A stretch of 64,000 nucleotides of DNA from Leptobrachium leishanense (lineage: Eukaryota > Chordata > Amphibia > Anura > Megophryidae). Position numbers and translations under genes: made by a program. How positions within the stretch are numbered: position 1 is the stretch's first letter; each line of letters opens with the position of its first letter. Under the pieces are notes generated by a model. The model was not told the DNA's origin. It worked only from the letters and a program-made list of their open reading frames with translations, and ran no database searches. Of this stretch, positions 55,339-64,000 are shown piece by piece. The DNA lies in the NCBI GenBank assembly GCA_009667805.1, contig CM019066.1, forward strand, positions 4,712,001 to 4,776,000, read 5' to 3'.

Positions 55339-55500
55339 AAAGGGTTATTCAAAAAGCACCGAAATTTCTCTTTCGGTGCACTTCAGAATTCACATTTCAC
55401 CGCAGGGTCCCTGAAGTGCACCGAACGTGGAGCAGCCAATGACCACCGATCAGACTACCGAATGCCGCTGAAGAGCGCCGAATGCTGCAAAAAAAACAAA
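55339..55500. mobile_element. MITE fragment with hairpin
   Basis: AGGGTTATTCAAAAAGCACC resembles the start of family B, and TTCGGTGCACTTCAG pairs with CTGAAGTGCACCGAA (about 55373-55432). No right end found. Confidence 0.55.
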
Positions 55501-56580
55501 TTTTCTAATATATAGTCACATCAAGAGAAATAAATATAAGTTTACAAAAGAAGCTACCAAGGATTCTAAAGAAGTGACCACGTTGTCATGGTTGCAGGGG
55601 GTAACCCTTAAGTAACATGAATTTTCAATTGACAATCGTGGTTACAATTATCACAAATTATTATAAAATTTTACTTTTGTTTAGTCTGTATATATAAAAG
55701 ATAAAAATCTGTTCATTTAAAACAAGAAAAGATAGCCTCCTGGTGGTGAACAACCCTTATACACACAAATTGCACAAGTAGGGTATACATTTTTCCAATC
55801 TTGCCTTATTATTTCATGGAGCTCACAATATCCTCAACACAACTGATCTCTATTTCTTGATAAGTCAGAAGCCAACCTTCGTGGGTTGGTGGGTATAGGA
55901 CAGTAAAAAAAGGGTGTCTAACTTGAATTCATAAGGACACAATAAGAGGAGTGCTCGCTCCCCATCATCTTTCCATAGATAGTTTGAGACAGCGAAACGG
56001 AAGCATGGAGCAAGTGAGTTTAAGCTTTTTTTATAATAATTTATTCATTCAGTAGTGATTTCAATTAAAGTTTCTTTGTCTGCCATCACCCCAGACTTTG
56101 AGACACTTAGTAAGAGCAAGAAGCATCCCCAGTTTTTCCATAAGTTCTAATTAATTTCATATATTTCAGTTAGTTAATTTTACAGCAAACACTTTCGTTT
56201 TCATTAGTTCTTTGATTACTGCACTATCCTTTTTAGAAAGATTCCCTGTTTGTTTACAAAATTGTTTAAAAAGTATATACATTGTAGAATATTGCACACG
56301 TTCTGTGGAATAAATTATAATGTTTCAGAAATTCAAATATTTTTGGGTCGCAACTTAATGACCAAGGACTATTGTGGGTCCTGAGGATCCACAGGTTGAG
56401 AACCACTGTGATACATTAATTTTTATTCATTTGTCTTAGGTCAGTTAATGGTGAGAACAATGTTAACCAATCAAACGGCACATCCATTGCAAGAGTCTGT
56501 AATCTTAACGAATAAACACAAAACAAAAAAATTACAATAAATCGTTTTTTTTTTTGCTGGAAAGATCCTGGAGCGCCAGC
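55501..56580. other. No gene; hAT right-end fragment near 56400
   Basis: AT-rich. At 56345-56412, GGGTCGCAACTTAATGACC and CACAGGTTGAGAACCACTG are the inverse of a widespread hAT terminus (CAGTGGTTCTCAACCTGTG). Confidence 0.5.
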
Positions 56581-57377
56581 CAGTGATGTATCTTGGCCTA
56601 GGCCGACAAGGCCCAGGCCTAGGGTGGCACTTTTGCGGCACTATCTGGGGGTGGCAAAAAAACCACCCTCCACACGAAAAAAGCCCCCTCACCACGACCC
56701 GTTGCCGCTTTTTTTTAATCCCCAGCCTCATCTCCAGAGTCCAGACCACCCGGTATCGCTGCGTATTGCGTGGCTGCGCGTAGTCCAAATGTGTCTCCCA
56801 CATTCCAATCGCAGCGTGCATGTCTCCCACAATGAAAGCATGAGACACGCTGCCTTGGCACTGCCCCCTTCATCCACGTGACGTCACGTGACACGTAGTT
56901 GCAGATTGGGGACGCAACAAAGAGTGCGTTAGGACGGAGCCTGCAACGTCCGGTGGAGCCAGCCAGCCTGCCTGATGCCTGAAGGAGCCGAGCCCGGAGG
57001 GGACAGAGTTTGACTGATAAATTTTAATATTCAATTATAATTACCATATATGGATGCCATAAACCTTTTTCAAGTTTCTTCTTATATATCAAAATTGTAA
57101 TTAGATGCTGCGTCACGCTGCGCTACACCATGGCGATAGACAACAAAATCAGCCACAAAGCAATGCAGCGTCAGGTCATGTCTAAATTATCTTTTTGTTA
57201 GACAGACTGTTTTATTAGATTTCAAAGAACTTATAGCCAATCAGCATACAGATACATTTCCACGTCAAAGTTTAACCACACGGTTTAACAAACACTTATT
57301 ACCTTATATGGTTTACAAAAAATCTTTTTCCTATCTTCCTGCTTCTGCGCACATTTTCCTGCACTAAACTTAACAGT

Positions 57378-57806
57378 AAGGCTAAGGTCAGACGAAAGCA
57401 GTTTTAACGTGCGTTTAGCCGCACGAAATCACGGCCGTGCTAGCAGCAAATGACGTCCAATGCCGGGGAACATATGACGAACGGCCGCACGACAGTTCGT
57501 CCGCGCAACGCAAGTGGCAAACGAATGCATTTTTTCGAGAACGTCAAACCGCTACTACTGACGTACAGAGTGCGCTGCGGCCGCATAGCGGCGTGTTTGC
57601 GTGATTGGGAGACGTCAGACGCTGCACACGTCCGGCCAACATAACGTCCAGACGCAAAAAGTGTTTTATTGATGATCCGTACAAAATCACGGACGAAAAT
57701 GTGCATCGTATGACCGCTATCGCGTATTCCGTGAAAAAATACGTCCATTCGTTCGAACGCACTTTTTCACGGACAACGTGAAAAATGCGTTCGTCTGACC
57801 CTAGCC
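57378..57806. mobile_element. MITE family C, copy 2
   Basis: TAAGGCTAAGGTCAGACGAA to TCTGACCCTAGCC. Matches 51946-52373 along its whole length with scattered differences. Confidence 0.82.
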
Positions 57807-58022
57807 GAAGTCTTCACATCCTCTTATCCTACAGAAGGAACAACTGTCTATGCAGAATTAAAAGAAACAAAATGGGAGGGGGGAATTTCACAGCCTATTT
57901 TATCAAAACAGGCTTTTCAAGATAAACTATTTATATTTTATACAGGAAATTAAAATATAACATTGACAATTGATGGTGATGAGTGAGTGATGACCCACTG
58001 TGTGACTAATAATAATATATTG

Positions 58023-58625
58023 TGATATTTAGACTGAAGGGGTCTGTTTTATTGTTGTGGAGCTCTGGCACATTCATACTGTACATACTGCACATTTCTT
58101 TGGGTTTTATTGTTGTGGAGCTCTGGTACATTATTATTATTATTCTTTATTTATATAGTGCCAGCATTGCACATTTCATTGGGTTTTATTGTTGTGGAGC
58201 TCTGGTACATTCATATGTACTGCACATTTCTCTGGGTTTTAGTGTTGTGGAGCTCTGGTACATTCTAACACACTGCACATTTCTCTGGGTTTTATTGTTG
58301 TGGAGCTCTGGTACATTCCTACACGCTGCACATTTCTCTGGGTTTATTGTTGTGGAGCTCTAGTACGTTCATACACCTCGCACATTGCTGTAAGTTTTAT
58401 TGCTGTGGTGCTCTGTGATACGCTCATACACACCGCACATTACTGTGCGTTTATTGCTGTGGAGATCTGTGATCCGTTCATACACTTTGCACATTACAGT
58501 GTGTTTTATTGCTGTGGAGCTCTGTGATACATTCATACACACTGCACATTTATGTGGGTTTTATTGCTGTGGTGCTCTGTGATACGCTCATACACACCGC
58601 ACATTACTGTGAGTTTATACAATAT
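58023..58625. repeat. ~57-bp satellite, about 11 units, inverse orientation
   Basis: GGGTTTTATTGTTGTGGAGC, TCTGGTACATTC, TACACACTGCACATTTCTCT, repeated. The complement of the arrays at 30498-31090 and 36118-36345. Interrupted at 58131-58168 by an L2 tail. Confidence 0.93.
58131..58168 (-). repeat. ~37-bp L2-type LINE 3' end inside the satellite
   Basis: TTATTATTATTATTCTTTAT followed by TTATATAGTGCCAGCA is the complement of the L2 3' end at 62115-62153 (GCTGGCGCTTTATAG, AATAATAATAA). Confidence 0.75.
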
Positions 58626-58775
58626 ACAGAGAGGAAGAGGCAGAGCTCTAAGATGAAAAGCTGGAGCCTAAAGAGGAAGGGTGTGGTTTAAACAGCAAGG
58701 GGTGTGTTAAATTTAAATTAGGGGTGCACGTGTTTAGTCGGGCCTAGGGCAACACAAAACCTAAATGCACCACTG

Positions 58776-60479
58776 AGTTGCTTAGCTGATGGTGTAAGCA
58801 CTAAACCAGGGACAATAAGGAGGAAAATCTGAGCCTGCAGGTTTCCCCTTAGCATCCCCGTCTGAGCACCAGATTACGGGGCAGGCGCTGTCGGATATAA
58901 TCTCTGCACGTGAATACAACACGTTATATATTGGATTTATCAGCCAAGCCTCCAATATGTCTATATTGTACTTACTGGACCTATCTCGGCAGTTGCCTCC
59001 AATATATCAGGGATTATTATTTCATAAGAAATTTATACGAGACACAAATATCAATCGTTTATATTTCCTAGAAATTCTCCTAAATTCTTTTGTCTGTGTT
59101 TTGCTTTGAAGAATGCAATAATCAATAATCGGATAAAAACATATATATATTTATTACGTATACAAAAAAGTTTCAAATCTCATATCATAAACAAAGATTT
59201 ATAAACCACAATCCATCAGCATATAAAAACTAGCTTCACAATATATGTATCTCCTGTTAGTAACTGCATATATGATTAATATCATTTACCTTATCAGTTA
59301 GTAACTAATACACAAATGGTTAATAAACATTTCTGCTTAATACAACATGCATTTCCCAGCAAACAATGTTTAACCAGCTAGATCTTAGAGATATATTTAT
59401 ATCTCTCTATACTACATGGATCAACAAAAGATGAGCTATCATTTATTCTATTTTAGAATGATAAGTAATAAAACTTATTTAGTGAATCCTCCCCTAATCT
59501 CGAGAATTAAACTTCTAATCTTTTGCTTTTTATTTCTAGTTATATAATTCCTTGCTTATTAATTTCAATCACAGTAATTTCCAAATTCAATATATATATC
59601 TGTATCAATCTTACAACAATTTCTTTTAGGATTAATCGTTATGTCCACTTCCTCATATTTCTATCTGCAGAATAGAAATACTTAGATTTTTGGAGCTACC
59701 AAGAATCTGAGAAATCTCAATCTATGTTGCAAGAATATCACAAATATATATAATTACATTAATTCCTTAATTTAAATGGCTCTCATACATTACCTCTCCA
59801 ATCTGGATTTTGATGAGTTACTGCCTTGGAATGCCTTATGTAATATTGGAATATGTGAAGATTATCAATATCACATAATCAATGCATGTGAGTTAGAGAT
59901 TTAGTGAGAGTCAGAGATTTGGTGAGAGTCTTGAGTGCCTCATGTCCTGGAATCTGCATGCATTGTGGTGTGAGTCTCAGAATGTCGGAATCTCGGACTG
60001 ATTTGCAACCAACATTGCAGCTTCAATTATAGTCAATTTGACGTCACTAGCAATATTTTTGGTATATCAAATATAATATTTACTATCCTCTAGAGGGCAG
60101 CATTGCACTTCTCAATTAATTCCACCATTTCTTTTTAATATGTCTTATCTTGTGTCAAAGGTCAATCTGACTTAACAAAGACCCTCTCTCTCCCAATGTA
60201 TAGACATTATGTCTCTACATGTCATATCAAATTTATATCCCTTACTCCTTTCTAAGTTTTTACTGAGTCTTTATCAGTTGAATTCTTTTCTAGTTAACTC
60301 AACAGAATCTATTCTTCAATAATTATACTATTTACCAATTATATAATCATACAATATTTATTGGAGCATATAATTTCTACTGTAAATATATAAAATATAC
60401 CTTGATTATAAACATATATTTTGTGAATATATTTTACCTTACGAAGATATTAACTCTTATATTCCTATATTCCTTATAT
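58776..60479. other. AT-rich non-coding stretch, nothing recognised
   Basis: No frame with recognisable protein motifs. Possibly part of the LTR or flank of the retroelement whose minus-strand frames start at 62525, but I could not find the LTR boundary. Confidence 0.4.
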
Positions 60480-62153
60480 TCCTATAGTCAATTCCTTATT
60501 GTCCTCCTCGCATCTCACCATGTGCCCGCTCAACCCCATTCCCTCACATCTAATTCCACCCCTCTCCTCCTCCTTCACCCCTGCTCTCACACACATCTTC
60601 AACCTATCTCTCTCCACTGGCTCCTTTCCATCCGCCTTCAAACACGCGCTAGTTACCCCTTTGCTAAAGAAATCATCCCTCGATCCCAACTTTCCATCCA
60701 ACTACCGCCCTGTATCCCTGCTTCACTTCACATCAAAGCTCTTAGAAAAACTAGTCTTCAACCGCCTCTCCCTCTTCCTGTCCTCCAATTCCCTACTTGA
60801 CCCTCTGCAATCTGGCTTCCGTCCCCTACACTCAACTGAAACTGCCCTCACCAAAGTCACCAACGACCTCCTAACTGCTAAAAAACACGGCCACTATTCT
60901 ATTCTCATCCTGCTTGACCTCTCGGCTGCTTTTGACACTGTTGACCACCCCCTCCTTCTACAGACCCTCAACTCTCTGGGTCTCGGTGACACTGCACTCG
61001 CTTGGGTTGACTCCTATTTATCCAACAGGTCCTTCTGTGTGTCCTTTGCTGGTAACTCCTCCTCTTCATTGCCTCTATCTGTTGGTGTACCTCAAGGCTC
61101 TGTCCTTGGTCCTCTACAACCTCTACGCTGATTACACTCAGATCTACCTCTCTACCCCTGATCTCTCTCCCCTGTCCTTTCCAAAGTCAGTGACTGCTTA
61201 TCTGGCATCTCCTCCTGGATGGCCTCCCACCACCTAAAGATCAACATGTCAAAGACTGAGCTCCTACTTATTCCTCCCTCCAATGCCTCCCCACCTCCTG
61301 ACTTCTCTATCACGGTGGAGGGTATCACCATCTCCCCATCAAACCAAGTGCGCTGTCTTGGAGTTACACTTGACTCTGCTCTTTCCTTCATCCCCCACAT
61401 CAAGTGGCCATCAACGGCCATTTCTTACCGCTGTCACCACAAAACAACTCATACACGCCCTGGTAATCTCCCGACTCGACTATTGCAATAATCTCTTATC
61501 TGGCCTCCCTCTGTCCCGCCTCTCCCCCCTACAATCCATCCTGAACGCCTCCGCCAGGCTAATTCACCTCACCCGCCGCTCTGTCTCTGCCGCTCCCCTC
61601 TGCGAGTCCCTTCACTGGCTCCCCATCCACTGCAGAATTAAGTTCAAAATCCTTACCCTGACCTACAAAGCTCTCACTGGCTCAGCTCCCCACTACCTGT
61701 CCTCACTAATCACCAAATACACCCCAGCTCGCTCCCTAAGGTCAAACAGTGACCTGCGCCTAGCTCCTCCCCGCATCACCTCTTCCCATGATAGACTGCA
61801 GGATTTCTCACGCGCAGCCCCCACTCTCTGGAACGCTCTCCCTTGTACTGGCAGACTTTCCCCTAACTTCTCTTCCTTCAAACGCTCCCTTAAAATGTTC
61901 CTATTTAGGGAAGCCTACCACCCAACTCACTGACGCAACCATCAATCACTCTCACCTTGCAGTCCTCTCCTCCTGTTTCCAACCCCAACCCTCCTAGATT
62001 GTGAGTTCCTACGGGAATAGGGCCTCATTTCCTCCTGTACTGTTTGTCAAATGTTGTTCAATGTATTGTATTGTAACCCTGTCCATACTGTGCCTATTGT
62101 ACAGCGCTGCGGAATATGCTGGCGCTTTATAGATAAAGAATAATAATAATAAT
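60480..62153 (+). pseudogene. L2-like LINE, 5'-truncated, RT domain remnant and 3' end
   Basis: Two main frames. 60499-61131 encodes RT motifs [57 protein letters not shown] and [11 protein letters not shown]. 61283-61933 encodes the C-terminal region (VISRLDYCNNLLSGLP, SLHWLPIHCRIKFKIL, SAAPLCESL). The catalytic box reads YADYTQIYL, so the second Asp of ADD is Tyr, and about 25 codons before it are missing. The 3' end has TGTACAGCGCTGCGGAATAT followed by a (AAT)n tail at 62139-62153, typical of vertebrate L2. No endonuclease domain is present. The copy is dead. Confidence 0.92.
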
Positions 62154-62510
62154 ACCCAAAAGACAAAATATCTTTTGTTTTAAAGACTTAAAACAGACCA
62201 ATAAATTGAATTATGACAGGTCTTAGCACTTAGCTCGGCGTTTATTACACAAAAACATTTTAGGTTCCTTCATGTCTGGTATTTAAAAAAAAAAATATAT
62301 AAGATCTCACCCAGCCATGAACTCTGTAGAAAAAAATCTCGGTTCATTCCAAACCAGGGAAACTTGGAAAAAGAAAAAGACTGTCTTTAAAAACAAAATG
62401 GCTACAGGCATCCATTTTGCCTTTTTTCCCTTCCAATATACCTGACATAACCCACCTTTGATTTCATCTGTTCCTTAATCAAATAGAATTTAGGAAAACA
62501 TACAATATAT
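62154..62510 (-). mobile_element. Candidate LTR portion of a minus-strand retroelement
   Basis: Lies directly downstream (minus strand) of a strong polypurine tract, where a 3' LTR would start (TATATTGTATGTTTTCC). The other boundary is not visible because the L2 inserted here. No second LTR is in the window. Confidence 0.3.
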
Positions 62511-62520
62511 CCCCCTTTTA
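62511..62520 (-). other. Possible polypurine tract
   Basis: The minus strand reads TAAAAGGGGG immediately before an AT-rich segment. Its position just after a membrane-protein-like frame suggests a retroviral-type 3' end. Confidence 0.4.
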
Positions 62521-62524
62521 CCAA

Positions 62525-62764
62525 TCAGGCTAGGTTTCCACCTTTCGCAACACGTTTTTCTTCTTTCATCCATTTAATAATTGAAGATGCAGTGTTTTTA
62601 AATTTCAATGTACGTACTTTCTTTGTTAGTACAATCATCCAGACAGTTAGAAACATAATTACTATACAAATCACAATCTCTGTAATCTTTGGCCCGTTAT
62701 AAGCAGATAGCAATTGATGATCAAACTGTGAATACATTGGAGCATAAATTGTTAGATTATTTTT
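62525..62764 (-). pseudogene. Possible envelope-type C-terminal fragment with one membrane segment
   Basis: A minus-strand frame open from about 62764, ending at 62525. Its middle is a strongly hydrophobic stretch (ITEIVICIVIMFLTVWMIVL) followed by a Lys-rich tail, the pattern of a single-pass membrane anchor with a short cytoplasmic end. With the polypurine tract just downstream it could be the end of an endogenous retroviral env. No other env motif (heptad repeats, fusion peptide) is seen, so this stays tentative. Confidence 0.35.
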
Positions 62765-62961
62765 TTTATTAGAAGTTCAATAGTATAATCAGGCTAGTTC
62801 TTTAGCAAAGATTTCAAATCTGGATTCATAGGTATCTCTTGCCCTTGGAATACGACAACGATTTGTATCTCGTTATACCAGACTTCGTTTATAAAAAGTA
62901 ACTTCTCCGATAACAACTCTTGATTCTTTAGGAACTTTCACGAGAATCACTGGTGTAGGCA

Positions 62962-63267
62962 TCAACAGTCTCTTGTTTTGTACCAGATCCTTCCGGTAAA
63001 CATTTGCTTCTCTTTCTGTAATAAAACAGCGGTTGCAATAAAATATGCGGCAAATCTTTTCCTTCGGTGGTTCTTGTACATAGCAATCAACGGTATCCTG
63101 GCTTTATCCAGCATGTCTTTCAGGCTTGCATGAGCTTGATTCACATGGGACTTGAGCATTGGATCCGCTTGGAATTGTGCGGAAAACCGTAGAATTTCCA
63201 GATAGTCGCAGTCTCCTTGGTGGTCAGACTCATCTTTGCGGATTAGCGTTGCAGTTCGGATTAACCA
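62962..63267 (-). CDS. Unrecognised minus-strand frame, ~101 codons
   Basis: Open from a TGA near 63270 to a stop at 62962. The protein is mixed and basic (QADPMLKSHVNQAHASLKDM, YKNHRRKRFAAYF), without a motif I know. It sits between the membrane-anchor frame and the partial frame at the window edge. It may be an accessory or env-related piece of a retroelement, or chance. Confidence 0.25.
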   Translation of the reverse strand, partial: WLIRTATLIRKDESDHQGDCDYLEILRFSAQFQADPMLKSHVNQAHASLKDMLDKARIPLIAMYKNHRRKRFAAYFIATAVLLQKEKQMFTGRIWYKTRDC

Positions 63268-63316
63268 CTTTTCTCAATTTCTGTTGAAAGAAAGAGTATA
63301 AATAACCATTCAAGCA

Positions 63317-63495
63317 GCCCTATTCAGAGAGCGTGAAAAGCAGGAGAATGACTGGAGAATGAAAAATTCTTGGTCAAAATAGACAAACCAGAAAAATTCT
63401 CCCTTTCATCTCACTTTCCAAATCGGCTATTTTGACCTAGAATTTTCCATTCTCCAGTCATTCTCCTGCTTTTCACCGCTTTCTGAATAACCCTG
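63317..63495. mobile_element. Foldback MITE, family B, copy 2
   Basis: GCCCTATTCAGAGAGCGTGA at the left pairs with the right end (CACCGCTTTCTGAATAACCC). The arms continue through GAAAAGCAGGAGAATGACTG. Close to 43608-43786. Confidence 0.82.
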
Positions 63496-63737
63496 ATAGA
63501 CTCGCGATTTCACTCAAATTCCCTATAGATACTCTGATCTCTGATTAAATTAACCGTACGGATCTAATCTATCTACTAGCTTGAGTTAAACATCTGAATG
63601 CTGGGAAGAAGAATCACATGTTAATCAAAACATCACTTCACATGATACCAGTTAAGTGTCTTCTGCTGTTCCATCTTCACATTCTGAGGTGATCTAGGAT
63701 GACAATCATGCAATTGAGCTTGGCAGTTTTATTTCTT
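63496..63737. other. No gene recognised
   Basis: AT-rich spacer between the MITE and the partial minus-strand frame. The minus strand has AATAAA right after the stop of that frame (about 63728-63733). Confidence 0.4.
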
Positions 63738-64000
63738 CTAGAAATACATAACATAAGTTTTTCCAATAACATTAGGACTGTCTCCGTCATTATCTAGATC
63801 TGTTATCCACTCATCTTGAGGATTTGGGTATCTGATCACTTTAAGGTCACTATGTCCATTTGGTTCTGTCTCCCTCTTGTGGAGGTGAATAATTAGCACG
63901 TCATTTTCCAGACATATATCTCGAATTTTCTCGGGGGAAACAGATATGGTGTTATCCTCCTGCTCTCCTGGAGTCAGGGGCTTTGGCCTTAAGAAAGAGA
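63738..64000 (-). CDS. Unrecognised partial frame running off the window edge
   Basis: Minus-strand frame of about 87 codons without a start in the window, stop at 63738-63740. Acidic and hydrophilic (VSPEKIRDICLENDVLIIHL, HKRETEPNGHSDLK, DEWITDLDNDGDSPNV). The smooth coding-like composition and lack of stops suggest a real retroelement or host exon. I cannot assign a family. Confidence 0.35.
   Translation of the reverse strand, partial: SFLRPKPLTPGEQEDNTISVSPEKIRDICLENDVLIIHLHKRETEPNGHSDLKVIRYPNPQDEWITDLDNDGDSPNVIGKTYVMYF

Larger units (their letters stand above)
56581..58775 (-). mobile_element. Satellite-bearing hAT, second copy, inverted
   Basis: Ends CAGTGATGTATCTTGGCC and AAACCTAAATGCACCACTG are those of 30158-32677 in reverse order. 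It also holds the 57-bp satellite and GGGGTGCACGTGTTTAGT. The flanks (GCGCCAGC and AGTTGCTT) do not match, so the target duplication is lost or the copy is rearranged. MITE family C copy 2 is nested at 57378-57806. Confidence 0.75.

Noticed and set aside
1..64000. tRNA, rRNA, snRNA or host exons
   Set aside because: No clover-leaf with box A and B motifs, rRNA core or conserved host protein motif was recognised by eye; a covariance-model and protein search would settle it.

Overview
The window looks like intergenic DNA from a large, repeat-rich vertebrate genome, most likely an amphibian (frog-like). This is inferred from the mixture of elements: a Ngaro/DIRS-type tyrosine-recombinase retrotransposon, a Neptune-like Penelope fragment, a copia element, an L2/CR1 LINE, Tc1, several hAT families, TTAA-flanked piggyBac-like elements and many hairpin MITEs. 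I found no convincing host protein-coding exon, tRNA, rRNA or CRISPR array. Nearly every long open frame is either a decayed transposable-element gene or a frame through a minisatellite.

Layout. 1-3.7 kb: 3' LTR and decayed pol of a copia element (minus strand), followed by a TTAA-flanked MITE. 4.8-9.8 kb: two direct copies of a ~350-bp sequence enclosing a dead Tc1 transposon (itself split by a 1.77-kb TG...CA element with a 5-bp duplication) and a GC-rich MITE. 9.8-11.8 kb: a small TA-flanked MITE, a candidate LTR and a GC-rich direct repeat. 11.8-30.1 kb: one 18.3-kb hAT element with a perfect 8-bp target duplication. It holds a 3.1-kb GC-rich minisatellite and a transposase pseudogene. 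A second, 9.95-kb hAT element of another family was inserted into the transposase codons. That inner element carries a 75/81-bp satellite, its own BED-finger transposase pseudogene, a Penelope fragment and a 22-bp minisatellite.

30.2-44 kb: further non-autonomous DNA elements, four of the hATs with 8-bp target duplications (30158-32677, 32812-33553, 34725-35219, 41348-41907). There is also a piggyBac-like element made of consecutive hairpins (38438-39668), a TA-type MITE with a 200-bp palindrome, and a 340-bp inverted repeat. 44.1-51.6 kb: an almost complete Ngaro element with split direct repeats (A1 ... B1-A2-B2), gag with zinc fingers, reverse transcriptase/RNase H, tyrosine recombinase and an SGNH hydrolase. 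A second copy of the hairpin-chain element lies inside its gag.

51.9-58.8 kb: more hAT elements and MITEs, some nested, including relatives of the inner hAT and of the satellite-bearing hAT. 60.5-62.15 kb: 5'-truncated L2-like LINE (plus strand). 62.15-64 kb: three minus-strand open frames and a polypurine tract that may be the 3' end of an LTR retroelement or endogenous retrovirus.

No genes work together as a host pathway here. The functional relations are within elements (transposase with its termini, Ngaro proteins with split repeats) and the nesting gives a relative chronology of insertions.
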